A stretch of 64,000 nt of DNA from Arthrobacter oryzae (GTDB lineage Bacteria > Actinomycetota > Actinomycetes > Actinomycetales > Micrococcaceae). This document shows, one piece after another, positions 1 to 8,598 of the stretch. The stretch covers positions 2,976,001-3,040,000 of the forward strand of contig NZ_CP132204.1 in assembly GCF_030718995.1 (NCBI RefSeq). Reading direction: 5' to 3'. Below the pieces are notes generated by a model, which was given only the letters and a program-made list of their open reading frames with translations, was not told where the DNA came from and ran no database searches. Made by a program: the position numbers and the translations under genes. How positions within the stretch are numbered: the first letter of the stretch is position 1; every line of letters starts with the position of its first letter.

Positions 1-337
1 CGATCACCAGCATGATGTTGGTGTGGTCCAGGCGCTTCAGGACGATCTTGACACCGGGCGACCAGTTCCCTCGGTGGTACACGGCACTGATGCCGAACAG
101 GAGTACTCCGGTCACAGCGTAGACGGCCGAGGCAATTTTCAGGTCGGTCGTGGGCGCCAGCAGGATCAGGACCAGCCCGGCGGCGAAAGCCAGCGGCGCG
201 GTGAAGGTGTGGATCCAACCGCGCCACTTGGGCTTGATCATGAGCAACTCCGCGATGCGGACTGCCGCTTCATCCATCGGGCCCGACTTCCGGCTGCGGC
301 CTGCTCCCGGGTCCGCCGGGGGAGAGTTGCGTTCCAT
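1..337 (-). CDS. trhA: Hemolysin III / TrhA (PAQR) family membrane protein, partial
   Basis: The first 112 residues are visible; the rest lies outside the window. Two membrane segments (about residues 42-62 and 68-87) are followed by SAVYHR (84-89) and RLDHTNI (102-108), hallmarks of the hemolysin III/PAQR family of seven-helix membrane proteins with a presumed metal site. Family members are annotated as channel-forming or membrane-homeostasis proteins; their role here is unknown. The ATG sits 6 nt after a TATTCT -10 element, so the transcript is probably leaderless. It diverges from uppS, as is common in Micrococcales. Confidence 0.88.
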   Translation of the reverse strand, partial: MERNSPPADPGAGRSRKSGPMDEAAVRIAELLMIKPKWRGWIHTFTAPLAFAAGLVLILLAPTTDLKIASAVYAVTGVLLFGISAVYHRGNWSPGVKIVLKRLDHTNIMLVI

Positions 338-343
338 GGGTCA

Positions 344-349
344 AGAATA
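344..349 (-). promoter_or_regulatory. -10 element, leaderless trhA
   Basis: TATTCT read on the minus strand, 6 nt before the ATG at 337. Confidence 0.5.
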
Positions 350-477
350 AACTACGTTCCAGTAAGTTACTTATGGGTAACAAGTCCGGGCCCTGCAATC
401 CGAAGCCGTGTGCACCGTGCCGCCGCCGCGGGCGGGTAGCCTAGGAATGCACTGCCGTCATACATCAAGGAAGTCAG

Positions 478-1251
478 GTGAGTCTCCGGATGGAGTTGCC
501 CGGGATCCTCTATGGCTTCTATGAACGCAGGCTCCTGCGCTCGCTGGACACGGACCGCATCCCCAAGCACATCGGTGTGATGGTGGACGGCAACCGCCGC
601 TGGGCCAAGCAGTTCAACGCTCCCACCAGCCAGGGCCACCAGGCCGGTGCCGACAAGATCCACGAATTCCTCGGCTGGTGCCAGGAGCTCGGCGTCAAAG
701 TCGTCACGCTCTACATGCTCTCCACCGACAACATGAGCCGCTCCGGCGAAGAGCTGGACCTGCTGATGGGCATCATCGCCAACACCCTTGACCGGCTGGA
801 CGAGGACGAGGACATCTCGGTCCATGCCATGGGGGCGCCGGAGCTGCTTCCCGACTACCTGGCAGACCGGCTCAACAAGCTCACGGCGCGGACGCCGGCC
901 CACGAAAAACTCCACGTCAACGTCGCCGTGGGCTACGGAGGGCGCCGCGAAATCGTGGATGCCGTCCGGGAGCTCCTCCACGACGCCGTGGCCCGGGGCC
1001 AGGACATTAGCAAGCTCGCAGATGATCTCACCGTGGACGACATCTCAAGGTTCCTGTACACCCGGGGGCAGCCGGACCCGGACCTGGTGATCCGCACTTC
1101 CGGTGAGCAACGGCTGTCCGGCTTCCTGATGTGGCAGAGCGCCTACAGCGAGTTCTACTTCTGCGAGGCGCTCTGGCCCGCCTTCCGCAAAGTGGACTTC
1201 CTGCGGGCCCTGCGCGACTACGCGGGCCGGCAGCGGCGCTTCGGCTCCTGA
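478..1251 (+). CDS. uppS: Isoprenyl transferase (cis-prenyl / undecaprenyl diphosphate synthase)
   Basis: Condenses isopentenyl diphosphate in cis to build the polyprenyl diphosphate that carries cell-wall intermediates; cytoplasmic or membrane-associated. The protein is 257 residues. HIGVMVDGNRRWA (31-43) contains the catalytic Asp37 of the DGNRRWA signature. The C-terminal RTSGEQRLSGFLMWQSAYSE block (about 206-225) is the second family signature and binds diphosphate. The GTG at 478 is preferred because AAGGAAG (467-473) lies 4 nt upstream; the in-frame ATG at 490 is 16 nt away. Actinobacteria often carry two cis-prenyl transferases, and chain length cannot be told from the sequence. Confidence 0.95.
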   Translation: MSLRMELPGILYGFYERRLLRSLDTDRIPKHIGVMVDGNRRWAKQFNAPTSQGHQAGADKIHEFLGWCQELGVKVVTLYMLSTDNMSRSGEELDLLMGIIANTLDRLDEDEDISVHAMGAPELLPDYLADRLNKLTARTPAHEKLHVNVAVGYGGRREIVDAVRELLHDAVARGQDISKLADDLTVDDISRFLYTRGQPDPDLVIRTSGEQRLSGFLMWQSAYSEFYFCEALWPAFRKVDFLRALRDYAGRQRRFGS

Positions 1252-1411
1252 CGCCCGGTTCACGTGGAGTTCACGTGATCGCAACACGAATCGCCGGGAA
1301 ATAGTTTGGGAAACAAAGCCGCGAGGAATTACGTTGAGCTTATTAGCAGGCACTCTGCCGGCTAATCGGGGAGGCCAGTACATGGAGCGGATTTTCGCAC
1401 CGGATGTATGG

Positions 1412-1429
1412 GAGGCCGGAACCGGCCTC
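1412..1429. repeat. 8-bp inverted repeat upstream of phoH
   Basis: GAGGCCGG-AA-CCGGCCTC is a perfect dyad 59 nt before the chosen phoH start. The rest of the 236-bp gap between uppS and phoH holds no convincing gene; two TTCACGTG copies near 1260-1276 are the only other repeat seen. An operator or short hairpin is possible. Confidence 0.35.
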
Positions 1430-1487
1430 GTGGCCGATCCGCCTCACCTATAAATATCCGGGCGTGCGCCCCGGGGCTGGAGTCGAT

Positions 1488-2930
1488 GTGGCTATTTCTG
1501 AACAACTGCCCGACGTCATTTCCGACCAGGGAGAGAAAGCTACCTCTCGCGCCAAGCGAGCAACTTCACAGACCGGTGCAGCGAATTATGACGCTGCGGC
1601 CGGTCTTGCTGTATCCGGCCAAAATACCGGGACGGACGACACCCTGTGGACCTTCGTCATCGACACCTCGGTTTTGCTCTCGGACCCCCGCGCGCTGCTG
1701 CGGTTCGCGGAACACGAAGTCATTGTGCCGATCGTGGTCATCACGGAGCTGGAGGGCAAACGGCACGACCCCGAGCTGGGATACTTCGCCCGCAAGGCAC
1801 TGCGGCTCCTGGATGACCTCCGGGTCCAGCACGGCGGACTCGACCGTCCCATTCCGCTGGGCGACGACGGCGGCATCCTCATGGTGGAGATGAACCACAT
1901 TTCCGCTGAGGTGCTCCCGGCAGGGTTCCGCGGCGGAGACAACGACAGCCGAATCCTCGCCGTCGCGAAGAACCTCGCGAACGAGGGCCGGAACGTCACG
2001 GTGGTCTCCAAGGACCTGCCGATGCGTGTGAAGGCCTCCGCGATGGGGCTCCTCGCCGACGAGTACCGCAACGAACTGGTGAAGGACTCCGGCTGGACCG
2101 GGATGGCAGAGGTCGAAGCCAGCGAGGAGGACGTCTCCACTCTCTACGGCCACGAGCCCGTCTTCATCCCTGCGGCGGCAGAGATGCCGGTCAACACCGG
2201 ACTGGTGCTGCTCTCGAACCGGGGCTCTGCCCTGGGCAGGGTGGGCGCTGACAAACAGGTCCGGCTGGTCAAGGGGGACCGCGACGTCTTCGGGCTCCAC
2301 GGACGTTCCGCGGAGCAGCGGCTGGCCATCGACATGCTCATGGATCCGTCCGTGGGTATCGTCTCGATCGGCGGCCGCGCCGGTACCGGAAAGTCGGCGC
2401 TGGCACTGTGTGCCGGGCTGGAGGCCGTGCTGGAACGCCGCGAACACCGCAAGGTGATCGTCTTCCGGCCGCTCTACGCGGTGGGCGGACAGGAGCTCGG
2501 CTACCTGCCCGGTTCCGAGTCCGAGAAGATGAACCCCTGGGCGCAGGCCGTCTTCGACACCCTTGGAGCCCTGGTCAGCCAGGAAGTCGTTGAGGAAGTC
2601 ATGGACCGCGGCATGCTGGAAGTCATGCCGCTGACCCACATCCGCGGCCGCTCGCTCCATGACGCGTTCGTGATCGTCGATGAGGCCCAGTCCCTCGAAA
2701 AGAACGTCCTCCTCACCGTGATGAGCCGGATCGGCCAGAACTCGAAGATCGTCCTGACCCACGACGTCGCCCAGCGCGACAACCTGAGGGTTGGCCGGCA
2801 CGACGGCGTTGCCGCCGTCGTCGAAACCCTCAAGGGGCACCCGCTCTTCGGGCACATCACCCTCACCCGCTCCGAGCGCTCGCCGATCGCGGCACTCGTC
2901 ACGGAGCTGCTGGAAGGGGCGGAAATCTAG
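1488..2930 (+). CDS. PIN-domain plus PhoH-like ATPase (PhoH2 family)
   Basis: A fusion of an N-terminal PIN ribonuclease domain to a PhoH-type ATPase, the PhoH2 architecture, for which RNA unwinding and cleavage are known in mycobacteria. It has 480 residues from the GTG at 1488. The PIN domain (about 55-190) begins FVIDTSVLL with acidic Asp59 and Glu87. The ATPase has Walker A GRAGTGKS (about 296-303) and Walker B FVIVDEAQ (about 392-399). The GTG is preferred over the ATG at 1404 because GGAG (1479-1482) lies 5 nt upstream and the added 28 residues look noncoding. It faces the GNAT gene convergently. Confidence 0.92.
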   Translation: MAISEQLPDVISDQGEKATSRAKRATSQTGAANYDAAAGLAVSGQNTGTDDTLWTFVIDTSVLLSDPRALLRFAEHEVIVPIVVITELEGKRHDPELGYFARKALRLLDDLRVQHGGLDRPIPLGDDGGILMVEMNHISAEVLPAGFRGGDNDSRILAVAKNLANEGRNVTVVSKDLPMRVKASAMGLLADEYRNELVKDSGWTGMAEVEASEEDVSTLYGHEPVFIPAAAEMPVNTGLVLLSNRGSALGRVGADKQVRLVKGDRDVFGLHGRSAEQRLAIDMLMDPSVGIVSIGGRAGTGKSALALCAGLEAVLERREHRKVIVFRPLYAVGGQELGYLPGSESEKMNPWAQAVFDTLGALVSQEVVEEVMDRGMLEVMPLTHIRGRSLHDAFVIVDEAQSLEKNVLLTVMSRIGQNSKIVLTHDVAQRDNLRVGRHDGVAAVVETLKGHPLFGHITLTRSERSPIAALVTELLEGAEI

Positions 2931-2944
2931 GCGTCCTGGTCGGC

Positions 2945-3020
2945 TGCGCCGGTCACCCTTCCTCTGCGTGCTAGCTCGTTCCTCGCTTTTACGCACGCTG
3001 CCGGATGGCTGACCGGCGCA
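2945..3020. terminator. Nested inverted repeat between convergent phoH and GNAT genes
   Basis: Perfect 11-bp arms TGCGCCGGTCA (2945-2955) and TGACCGGCGCA (3010-3020) enclose a smaller GCGTG/CACGC pairing. The position between two convergent genes suggests a bidirectional terminator. There is no strong T tract. Confidence 0.45.
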
Positions 3021-3030
3021 CCCACGAGCG

Positions 3031-3675
3031 CTAGAGTCCCAGAAACCTGGCCGTGGGTTCGTGGCCTTCCACCTTCAGCGTCCAGTCGGGTCGTTGGAAG
3101 GTGGCCGGGGTGACGCGGACTTTCTGGACTTCCTGCATTGTGCCGCCCCAGGATGCCCGGGTTGTGCCGTTCAGTTCGTAGCCCAGGGAGCGTGAGACGC
3201 CCAGGGATTTGTCGTTCCACGCGGCTGCCTCTGACTCGGCAACTTCCGCTTTGAGGTAGTCGAAGGCGTAACTGACGACGGCGGCCCGCATCTCCTTGCC
3301 GAACCCCTGGCCTTGCGCGGACTTCGTGAGCCACGAGCCGCTGGACACCGTCCTGAGCGTAACGAAATCCTTGCCCTCGAGGTCCTGGCAGCCGATAAAG
3401 CCGCCGTCATGCCAGATGCCGAGCAGGAGCGTCCACTCCCCGGGCGACATGTTCCCGCGGCAGCGCCAGTACCACTGCGCCATGTTCGGCCCGAGCTCCC
3501 CGGCGGGCGACTCGGCCCAGGGTCGGCTGAATGGGCTCCGGCCGGGCTCATGGACGCCGCCAAGGGCAGCTTCAACAGCGGCCGGAATGTCCTCGTCCCG
3601 GATGGGACGGAGGACCAGCCGGGGAGTGGTCAGAGTCAGGGCGAACGGGGGCCAGTAGGAGGCGGGCGCAGTCAT
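3031..3675 (-). CDS. GNAT family N-acetyltransferase
   Basis: 214 residues. The N-terminus (about 13-24, LTLTTPRLVLRP) is typical of RimJ/RimL-like GNAT acyltransferases, and GQGFGKEMRAAVVSYAFDYL (about 121-140) is the acetyl-CoA pyrophosphate loop and following helix. The substrate cannot be predicted. The ATG lies 6 nt after a TAGGCT -10 element (3682-3687), supporting a monocistronic leaderless mRNA. Confidence 0.85.
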   Translation of the reverse strand: MTAPASYWPPFALTLTTPRLVLRPIRDEDIPAAVEAALGGVHEPGRSPFSRPWAESPAGELGPNMAQWYWRCRGNMSPGEWTLLLGIWHDGGFIGCQDLEGKDFVTLRTVSSGSWLTKSAQGQGFGKEMRAAVVSYAFDYLKAEVAESEAAAWNDKSLGVSRSLGYELNGTTRASWGGTMQEVQKVRVTPATFQRPDWTLKVEGHEPTARFLGL

Positions 3676-3681
3676 CAGGGA

Positions 3682-3687
3682 AGCCTA
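3682..3687 (-). promoter_or_regulatory. -10 element, leaderless GNAT gene
   Basis: TAGGCT on the minus strand, 6 nt before the ATG at 3675. Confidence 0.5.
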
Positions 3688-3711
3688 GCCCTCGCTCCGG
3701 CGCGCAGCCAG

Positions 3712-4515
3712 TCACATGCCGCGGGAGATGTCCCAGCTGATGTGGCGGCGGACGTCGGTCAGGTTCATGGATTCGGCGAGGAACAGGTCATCGAGCATGT
3801 ATTCGTCCACGGCCAGGATCCGGAGCCAGTGGCCAAGGTCCTTCCATTCCGCCTCCAGCGAGCGGCTTGAGACGCAGACTCCGGTGCCGACGTCGATCCT
3901 TACCAGGTTCCGTCCGGGCCGGCAGAGCGGTGCCCCGGGGTCCGAAGGCCGGTAGGCGGCATTGGGGTTGACGGTCGTTTCCAATGCCGGGCGACCCTCA
4001 TGGTCCACGGCTGTGACGGGGCCGAGTTCCACGGCATTGAGGTTCGGGAACTCGATGGGGACGGGCGCGTTGCCCGCCAGCTCCACCGGATCCAGCGCCG
4101 CTGCAAAGCGGCCGTTCCCGAAGCAGGGTTCGCCGTAGGCGGCCTCCGGGCGGCGGCGGACCAGTCCGCCGTCGTCATAGACGGGAGTAACCAAGTGCGG
4201 TGGCAGGAGCCATGACCTCCGGGTGGAGCTGACGTAGAAGCCGTCCTTGGAGTCATTGATGCCCGTGGTGCTGTGCAGCACCACGCCGTCCGCGGACTCC
4301 AGCCGCAGGGCGCCGGGACGGCGCAGCCAGGCACGCACCGTGTTGTCGGGGTCAGGGTTGCCGGTGTCGGGCGCCGGCCGGTCCACGTATTCGAAACGGA
4401 GGCTTTGCCACTTCCAGGGCGAGGACCGGCAGAGGTTTCGGAACCGTGCGGCCGCATCTGCCGGCTGGTTCCGCGGACCGGCTTCCCCTTGGTGCCTCGC
4501 GTCCCATGTCGACAT
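3712..4515 (-). CDS. Conserved hypothetical protein
   Basis: 267 residues, not recognised. There is no signal peptide or membrane segment. The sequence is beta-rich and soluble-looking, with an N-terminal FRNLCRSSPWKWQSLRF stretch and a C-terminal acidic, aromatic helix ending DISRGM. The ATG at 4515 is chosen over the GTG at 4521 because a TAAACT -10 (4522-4527) sits exactly 6 nt upstream of the ATG and abuts the GTG. It diverges from the prepilin peptidase gene; the two -10 elements are about 36 bp apart. Confidence 0.75.
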   Translation of the reverse strand: MSTWDARHQGEAGPRNQPADAAARFRNLCRSSPWKWQSLRFEYVDRPAPDTGNPDPDNTVRAWLRRPGALRLESADGVVLHSTTGINDSKDGFYVSSTRRSWLLPPHLVTPVYDDGGLVRRRPEAAYGEPCFGNGRFAAALDPVELAGNAPVPIEFPNLNAVELGPVTAVDHEGRPALETTVNPNAAYRPSDPGAPLCRPGRNLVRIDVGTGVCVSSRSLEAEWKDLGHWLRILAVDEYMLDDLFLAESMNLTDVRRHISWDISRGM

Positions 4516-4521
4516 ATCCAC

Positions 4522-4527
4522 AGTTTA
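4522..4527 (-). promoter_or_regulatory. -10 element that decides the start of the hypothetical gene
   Basis: TAAACT on the minus strand, 6 nt before the ATG at 4515. Confidence 0.5.
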
Positions 4528-4562
4528 CGCGCGGGGCTCAGCGGCGGGGCGGGAAAATCCAG

Positions 4563-4568
4563 TAGCAT
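4563..4568 (+). promoter_or_regulatory. -10 element, leaderless prepilin peptidase
   Basis: TAGCAT, 6 nt before the GTG at 4575. The intervening CCGAGG is too close to the start to act as a ribosome binding site. Confidence 0.5.
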
Positions 4569-4574
4569 CCGAGG

Positions 4575-5135
4575 GTGATCCAACGACTGGGCGAACTTTG
4601 GGAATCCACGCCGCTGGCCTTCTGGCTAGTGCTGGCGGCCTGCGCCTACTTCGGGGTGATGGCCGTGCGTCTGACGGTCATCGACGTCAGGCACCACCTG
4701 CTGCCCAACAGCATTGTGTTCCCGTCCTACGCTGTAGGCGGGATCCTCCTGCTGACAGCTGTCGCCGCCGTCCTGATGGCAGGTGCGGACGCGGAGGCAG
4801 TGCCCGACGGCGCTGCCCGGCTTTTCGGGCTCCCGGGGGTCCGCGTCCTGGCCGGGGGAGCAGCCCTGTGGGTCTTCTACTTCGTCCTGCGCCTGATCTA
4901 TCCGCCGGGGATGGGATTCGGCGACGTGAAGCTCGCCGGTGTGCTGGGCATGTACCTCGGCTATCTCGGGTGGGGACACGTGTTCGCCGGGACCTTCGCC
5001 GCGTTTCTCCTGGGCGGGCTCTGGAGCCTGGGCCTGCTGGCTGCCCGCCGTGGCACCCTCAAGTCCGACATCCCTTTCGGGCCCTTCATGCTTGCAGGTT
5101 CGGCCGCGGCCATGCTGCTCCTGCCCGCGGGCTGA
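4575..5135 (+). CDS. A24 family prepilin peptidase (TadV/CpaA-like)
   Basis: A membrane aspartic protease that processes type IV or Flp prepilins. The 186-residue polytopic protein has the two expected acidic sites: Asp37 in the IDVRHHLLPN block and Asp117 in GFGD (114-117). It is short and lacks the N-terminal methyltransferase domain of PilD, as in TadV/CpaA enzymes. No pilin, secretion ATPase or Tad gene is nearby, so its substrates must be encoded elsewhere. The GTG start is supported by a leaderless-type -10 element. Confidence 0.88.
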   Translation: MIQRLGELWESTPLAFWLVLAACAYFGVMAVRLTVIDVRHHLLPNSIVFPSYAVGGILLLTAVAAVLMAGADAEAVPDGAARLFGLPGVRVLAGGAALWVFYFVLRLIYPPGMGFGDVKLAGVLGMYLGYLGWGHVFAGTFAAFLLGGLWSLGLLAARRGTLKSDIPFGPFMLAGSAAAMLLLPAG

Positions 5136-5185
5136 TGGCTTGCGCTTGACACTGTGAACGGCCCTTCGGCCCGCGTTGCTGCGTT

Positions 5186-5191
5186 TAGGCT
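5186..5191 (+). promoter_or_regulatory. -10 element, leaderless Nudix gene
   Basis: TAGGCT, 6 nt before the ATG at 5198. Confidence 0.5.
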
Positions 5192-5197
5192 GGAGGC

Positions 5198-5668
5198 ATG
5201 GCAGCACCAGAATTCATCCTCAAGCTCCGCGAAAAGATCGGCCACGACCCGTTGTGGATTCCCGCCGTGCGCGGGGTGGTCTTCAACGACGACGGCCACG
5301 TCCTGTTGGGCCAACGCTCTGACAACGGCCGGTGGGCGCTGATCTCGGGAATGCTGGAACCCGGTGAACATCCCGCGCCGGGACTGGTGCGGGAAATCTT
5401 CGAGGAAACGGCAATCGTGGCGGAAACGGAACGGATGGTTTCCGTGGGCGTGGTGGGGCCTGTCACCTTCCCGAACGGCGACGTGTGCGACTTCCTGGAT
5501 ATTGTGTTCCGCTGCCGGCATGTTTCCGGTGAAGCCCGCGTAAACGACGACGAATCCCTGGCCGTGGGCTGGTTTCCGATCGAGGGGCTGCCGGACATCA
5601 GGCCGGGGGACCGGGAGTGCATCCGCCGGGCGCTGCTGCCCGAGGATGCCGTCCACTACGAACCCTGA
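5198..5668 (+). CDS. Nudix hydrolase
   Basis: 156 residues. The Nudix box (residues 51-73, beginning GMLEPGE and ending REIFEETAI) fits GX5EX7REUXEEXGU except that the last Gly is replaced, and gives the Mg-binding glutamates. Such enzymes hydrolyse nucleoside diphosphates linked to another moiety; the substrate is not evident. The stop is 23 nt from the probable ancestral stop of the convergent MFS remnant. Confidence 0.9.
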   Translation: MAAPEFILKLREKIGHDPLWIPAVRGVVFNDDGHVLLGQRSDNGRWALISGMLEPGEHPAPGLVREIFEETAIVAETERMVSVGVVGPVTFPNGDVCDFLDIVFRCRHVSGEARVNDDESLAVGWFPIEGLPDIRPGDRECIRRALLPEDAVHYEP

Positions 5669-5691
5669 GGGTCTCCCGGCCGCGGCACCGG

Positions 5692-6293
5692 CTACGCCGG
5701 CGCCGACTGGCGTTCGGCCTCCAGGCGCTCCGCTTCTTCGCCGCCCACAGCCTCGCCCGGGCCACCATTCCGGCGGTATCGGAGAGCGGGATCTGCTTCA
5801 GCGTCAGCGCGAGGATCAGCGCAATGCCCAGGAACGGCAGGAGGTACCAGAACACCGGTGCCAGCGAGTCTGCATAGGCATTCACGATGGCGTCCCGCAG
5901 TTGATCCGGGAGCTGGCTCAGGGCCTGCGGGTCGAGGGTCTGGGTGGACTGCGCGGCCTGTTCGACAGACGCGCCGGCTCCCGTGAACGCGCTGGTCAGG
6001 GCTTCGGCCAGCCGGGACGTGAAGATTGATCCGAACACTGCCACGCCCAGGGAGGCCCCCACTTCGCGGAAGTAGTTGTTGGTGCTGGTGGCCGTGCCGA
6101 TCTGTTCGGCGGGCACGGAGTTCTGCACCACCAGGACAATAACCTGCATGATGGAGCCCAGGCCGGCGCCGAACACGAAGAGCTGGACGCAGATGACCCA
6201 GATGGGCGTGTCGGCCGTCAGGGTGGTCAGCCACAGCATGGCGCCCATCGTGAGGGCAGCACCCATGATGGGAAACATCTTGTACTTGCCGGT
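5692..6293 (-). pseudogene. MFS drug exporter (DHA2/EmrB-like) C-terminal remnant
   Basis: Only the last third of a 14-helix DHA2 exporter remains, starting at TGKYKMFPIMGAA just downstream of an in-frame stop (6294-6296). Conserved stretches include GLGSIMQVIVLVVQNSVP and GTATSTNNYFREVGASLGVAVFGSIF. Everything N-terminal is missing. There is also a likely 1-nt deletion in the CCCGGGC run near 5756-5763: the main frame runs on into the Nudix gene as a basic, low-quality tail to 5598, while the shifted frame gives a natural tail ending ERQSAPA at 5692. An internal ATG (6278) could still make a short product, but function is unlikely. Confidence 0.8.
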
Positions 6294-6345
6294 CTAAGTC
6301 GAAACTAGTGCAACTTTTGAACTGCCCTTGGAAGGCAGAAACGAA

Positions 6346-6392
6346 CGACGACGGCCGCCCGCCTTCGCTGGGAAGGTGGGCGGCCGCCGTCG
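6346..6392 (-). terminator. fumC terminator hairpin
   Basis: GACGGCCGCCCGCC pairs with GGTGGGCGGCCGCCGTC across a GC-rich stem with two wobble or mismatch positions, downstream of fumC on the minus strand. The T-rich tail is weak. A further CTCCCTAC/GTAGGGAG inverted repeat (6393-6400, 6445-6452) lies closer to the gene. Confidence 0.6.
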
Positions 6393-6463
6393 CTCCCTAC
6401 AGGGGCCTCCGCCGCCGAGGGTTCCCTGGCTGAGCGGAGCGAAGGTAGGGAGGTGGTGGGGAC

Positions 6464-7885
6464 CTATGCCTTGTGCGGGGGGCGCGTCATGGACATGACG
6501 TCCAGGGCGGTGTCCAGCTGCTCTTCCGTCACCTCGCCGCGCTCCACGAAGCCCATGGCGACGACGGTCTCGCGGATGGTGAGCCCTTCGGCGACGGCCT
6601 TCTTGGCGATCTTGGCCGCGTTTTCGTAGCCGATGTACTTGTTCAGCGGCGTGACGATGGACGGGGAGGCCTCCGCGAGGAAGCGGGCGCGCTCGACGTT
6701 GGCGGTGATGCCGTCGATCATCTTGTCGGCCATGACGCGGCTGGTGTTGGCCAGCAGGCGCACGGATTCGAGCAGGTTGGCGGCCATGACGGGGATGCCG
6801 ACGTTCAGTTCGAAGGCGCCGTTGGTGCCGGACCAGGCAATGGCGGTGTCGTTGCCGATGACCTGGGCGCAGACCATGATGGACGCCTCGCAGATGACGG
6901 GGTTGACCTTGCCCGGCATGATCGAGGAACCCGGCTGGAGGTCCGGGATGGCGATTTCACCGAGGCCGGTGTTGGGGCCCGAGCCCATCCAGCGGAGGTC
7001 GTTGTTGATCTTCATGAAGGAGATCGCAATGTTGCGCAGCTGGCTGGAGGCTTCGATGAGGCCGTCGCGGTTTGCCTGGGCCTCGAAGTGGTCGCGTGCC
7101 TCGGTCAGCGGCAGGCCCGTGTCGGTGGCGAGCAGTTCGATGACGCGCTCCGGGAAGCCGGCAGGGGTGTTGATGCCGGTGCCCACGGCCGTGCCGCCGA
7201 GGGGAACCTCGGCCACGCGGGGCAGCGAGGCGTTGATGCGCTCGATGCCGTAGCGGACCTGTGCGGCGTAGCCGCCGAACTCCTGGCCCAGGGTCACCGG
7301 GGTGGCGTCCATGAGGTGCGTGCGGCCGGACTTCACAACGTCCTTGAACTCAACGGCCTTGCGGTCCAGCGAATCGGCGAGGTAGCCGAGGGCCGGAATG
7401 AGGTCGTTGATCAGCGCCGACGTTGCAGCCACGTGGACGGAGGTGGGGAAGACATCGTTGGAGGACTGGGAGGCGTTGACGTGGTCGTTCGGGTGGACCA
7501 CCTTGTCGCTGCCGGCAGCTTTGAGGGCACGGGAGGCGAGCTCCGCGATGACCTCGTTGGTGTTCATGTTGGAGGACGTGCCGGAGCCGGTCTGGAAGAC
7601 GTCGATGGGGAAGTCGCCGTCGTACTTCCCGGCAGCAACCTCATCGGCGGCGTCCGCGATCGCCTTGGCCAGCTCGCCGTCGAGCACTCCAAGTTCTGCG
7701 TTGGCCTGGGCGGCAGCCTTCTTGACCCGGGCGAGGGCCTCGATGTGCGCGCGTTCCAGGGTTTTGCCGGAAATGGGGAAGTTTTCAACTGCACGCTGCG
7801 TCTGTGCACGGTACAGGGCGTTCACGGGGACGCGGACTTCGCCCATCGTGTCATGTTCAATGCGGAATTCTTCAGTGGAAGTCAT
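6464..7885 (-). CDS. fumC: Class II fumarate hydratase
   Basis: Converts fumarate to L-malate in the TCA cycle; an iron-independent cytoplasmic homotetramer. 473 residues, full family length. The fumarase/aspartase signature [11 protein letters not shown] is at 319-329; substrate-site motifs are [13 protein letters not shown] (100-112), SSNDVFPT (141-148) and [17 protein letters not shown] (187-203, with His190). The ATG is 6 nt after TAAGCT (7892-7897). The same-strand carbonic anhydrase gene lies upstream, but this promoter gives fumC its own transcript. Confidence 0.97.
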   Translation of the reverse strand: MTSTEEFRIEHDTMGEVRVPVNALYRAQTQRAVENFPISGKTLERAHIEALARVKKAAAQANAELGVLDGELAKAIADAADEVAAGKYDGDFPIDVFQTGSGTSSNMNTNEVIAELASRALKAAGSDKVVHPNDHVNASQSSNDVFPTSVHVAATSALINDLIPALGYLADSLDRKAVEFKDVVKSGRTHLMDATPVTLGQEFGGYAAQVRYGIERINASLPRVAEVPLGGTAVGTGINTPAGFPERVIELLATDTGLPLTEARDHFEAQANRDGLIEASSQLRNIAISFMKINNDLRWMGSGPNTGLGEIAIPDLQPGSSIMPGKVNPVICEASIMVCAQVIGNDTAIAWSGTNGAFELNVGIPVMAANLLESVRLLANTSRVMADKMIDGITANVERARFLAEASPSIVTPLNKYIGYENAAKIAKKAVAEGLTIRETVVAMGFVERGEVTEEQLDTALDVMSMTRPPHKA

Positions 7886-7891
7886 GGGGCT

Positions 7892-7897
7892 AGCTTA
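7892..7897 (-). promoter_or_regulatory. -10 element, leaderless fumC
   Basis: TAAGCT on the minus strand, 6 nt before the ATG at 7885. Confidence 0.5.
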
Positions 7898-7971
7898 GGG
7901 CGATTGGCGGCCGGGGCTAAAACCGTGAAGCGCTTGAGTCAGCCCCGGCCGGGCGTGCGGAGGGCGGGGAT

Positions 7972-8586
7972 TTAGAGTTCGCCGATTCCCGAAACGAGGT
8001 CGGCGCGGCCCTCTTTGAGGCTGTACGACAGGCCGATCACGGCCGCGCGTCCGGTTTCAATTGCGTCTGAAATCACACGGGAGCTGTCTACGAGCCGCTG
8101 CGAGGTCTGCTTCACGTGCTCCACCACCATGTCGTTGACTTCGGTTTCGTTGTTGCGCAGCGAGGTCAGCACTGACGGCGTGATCCGCTCAACAAGGTCG
8201 CGGATGAAGCCGGTGGGCATCTGGCCTGTCTCCACAGCGTCCTTCGTGGCGCTGACCGCGCCGCAGCTGTCGTGGCCCAGGATCACGATGAGCGGCACGC
8301 CCAAAACGCCGATGCTGTATTCGAGTGAGCCCAGGACGGCGTCGTCGATGACCTGGCCGGCGGTGCGGACCACGAAGGCGTCGCCCAGGCCGAGGTCAAA
8401 AATAATTTCTGCGGCGAGCCGGGAATCGGAGCAGCCGAAGATCACCGCGAACGGATGCTGGTTCTCCACCAGCGAGGACCGGCGCGAGGCGTCCTGGTTG
8501 GGATGGGAGGATTCGCCGGCGACGAAGCGTTCGTTTCCTTCGCGCAGTCGCCGCCAAGCCAGGGCAGGAGTCAGGTAAGTAGCCAC
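7972..8586 (-). CDS. Beta-class carbonic anhydrase
   Basis: Zn enzyme interconverting CO2 and bicarbonate. 204 residues with the ligand set Cys52, His105 and Cys108 and the Asp54-Arg56 pair of the CSDSR motif (52-56); GHDSCGA (104-110) completes the active site. The GTG start follows a TAAAGT -10 (8593-8598) by 6 nt, so the mRNA is probably leaderless. It sits between fumC and the DUF4245 gene on the same strand. Confidence 0.95.
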   Translation of the reverse strand: MATYLTPALAWRRLREGNERFVAGESSHPNQDASRRSSLVENQHPFAVIFGCSDSRLAAEIIFDLGLGDAFVVRTAGQVIDDAVLGSLEYSIGVLGVPLIVILGHDSCGAVSATKDAVETGQMPTGFIRDLVERITPSVLTSLRNNETEVNDMVVEHVKQTSQRLVDSSRVISDAIETGRAAVIGLSYSLKEGRADLVSGIGEL

Positions 8587-8592
8587 GGGGCC

Positions 8593-8598
8593 ACTTTA
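8593..8598 (-). promoter_or_regulatory. -10 element, leaderless carbonic anhydrase gene
   Basis: TAAAGT on the minus strand, 6 nt before the GTG at 8586; it overlaps the stop codon of the DUF4245 gene. Confidence 0.5.

Noticed and set aside
1404..1488. ATG start for the PIN-PhoH gene at 1404
   Set aside because: No ribosome binding site; the extra residues are unlike the family; GTG 1488 has GGAG at the right spacing and the 1412-1429 dyad would otherwise be coding.
5598..5691. Extension of the MFS remnant into the Nudix gene
   Set aside because: The tail is Arg/Pro/Gly-rich and overlaps the Nudix coding sequence by 71 bp; the alternative frame ending at 5692 gives a natural C-terminus.
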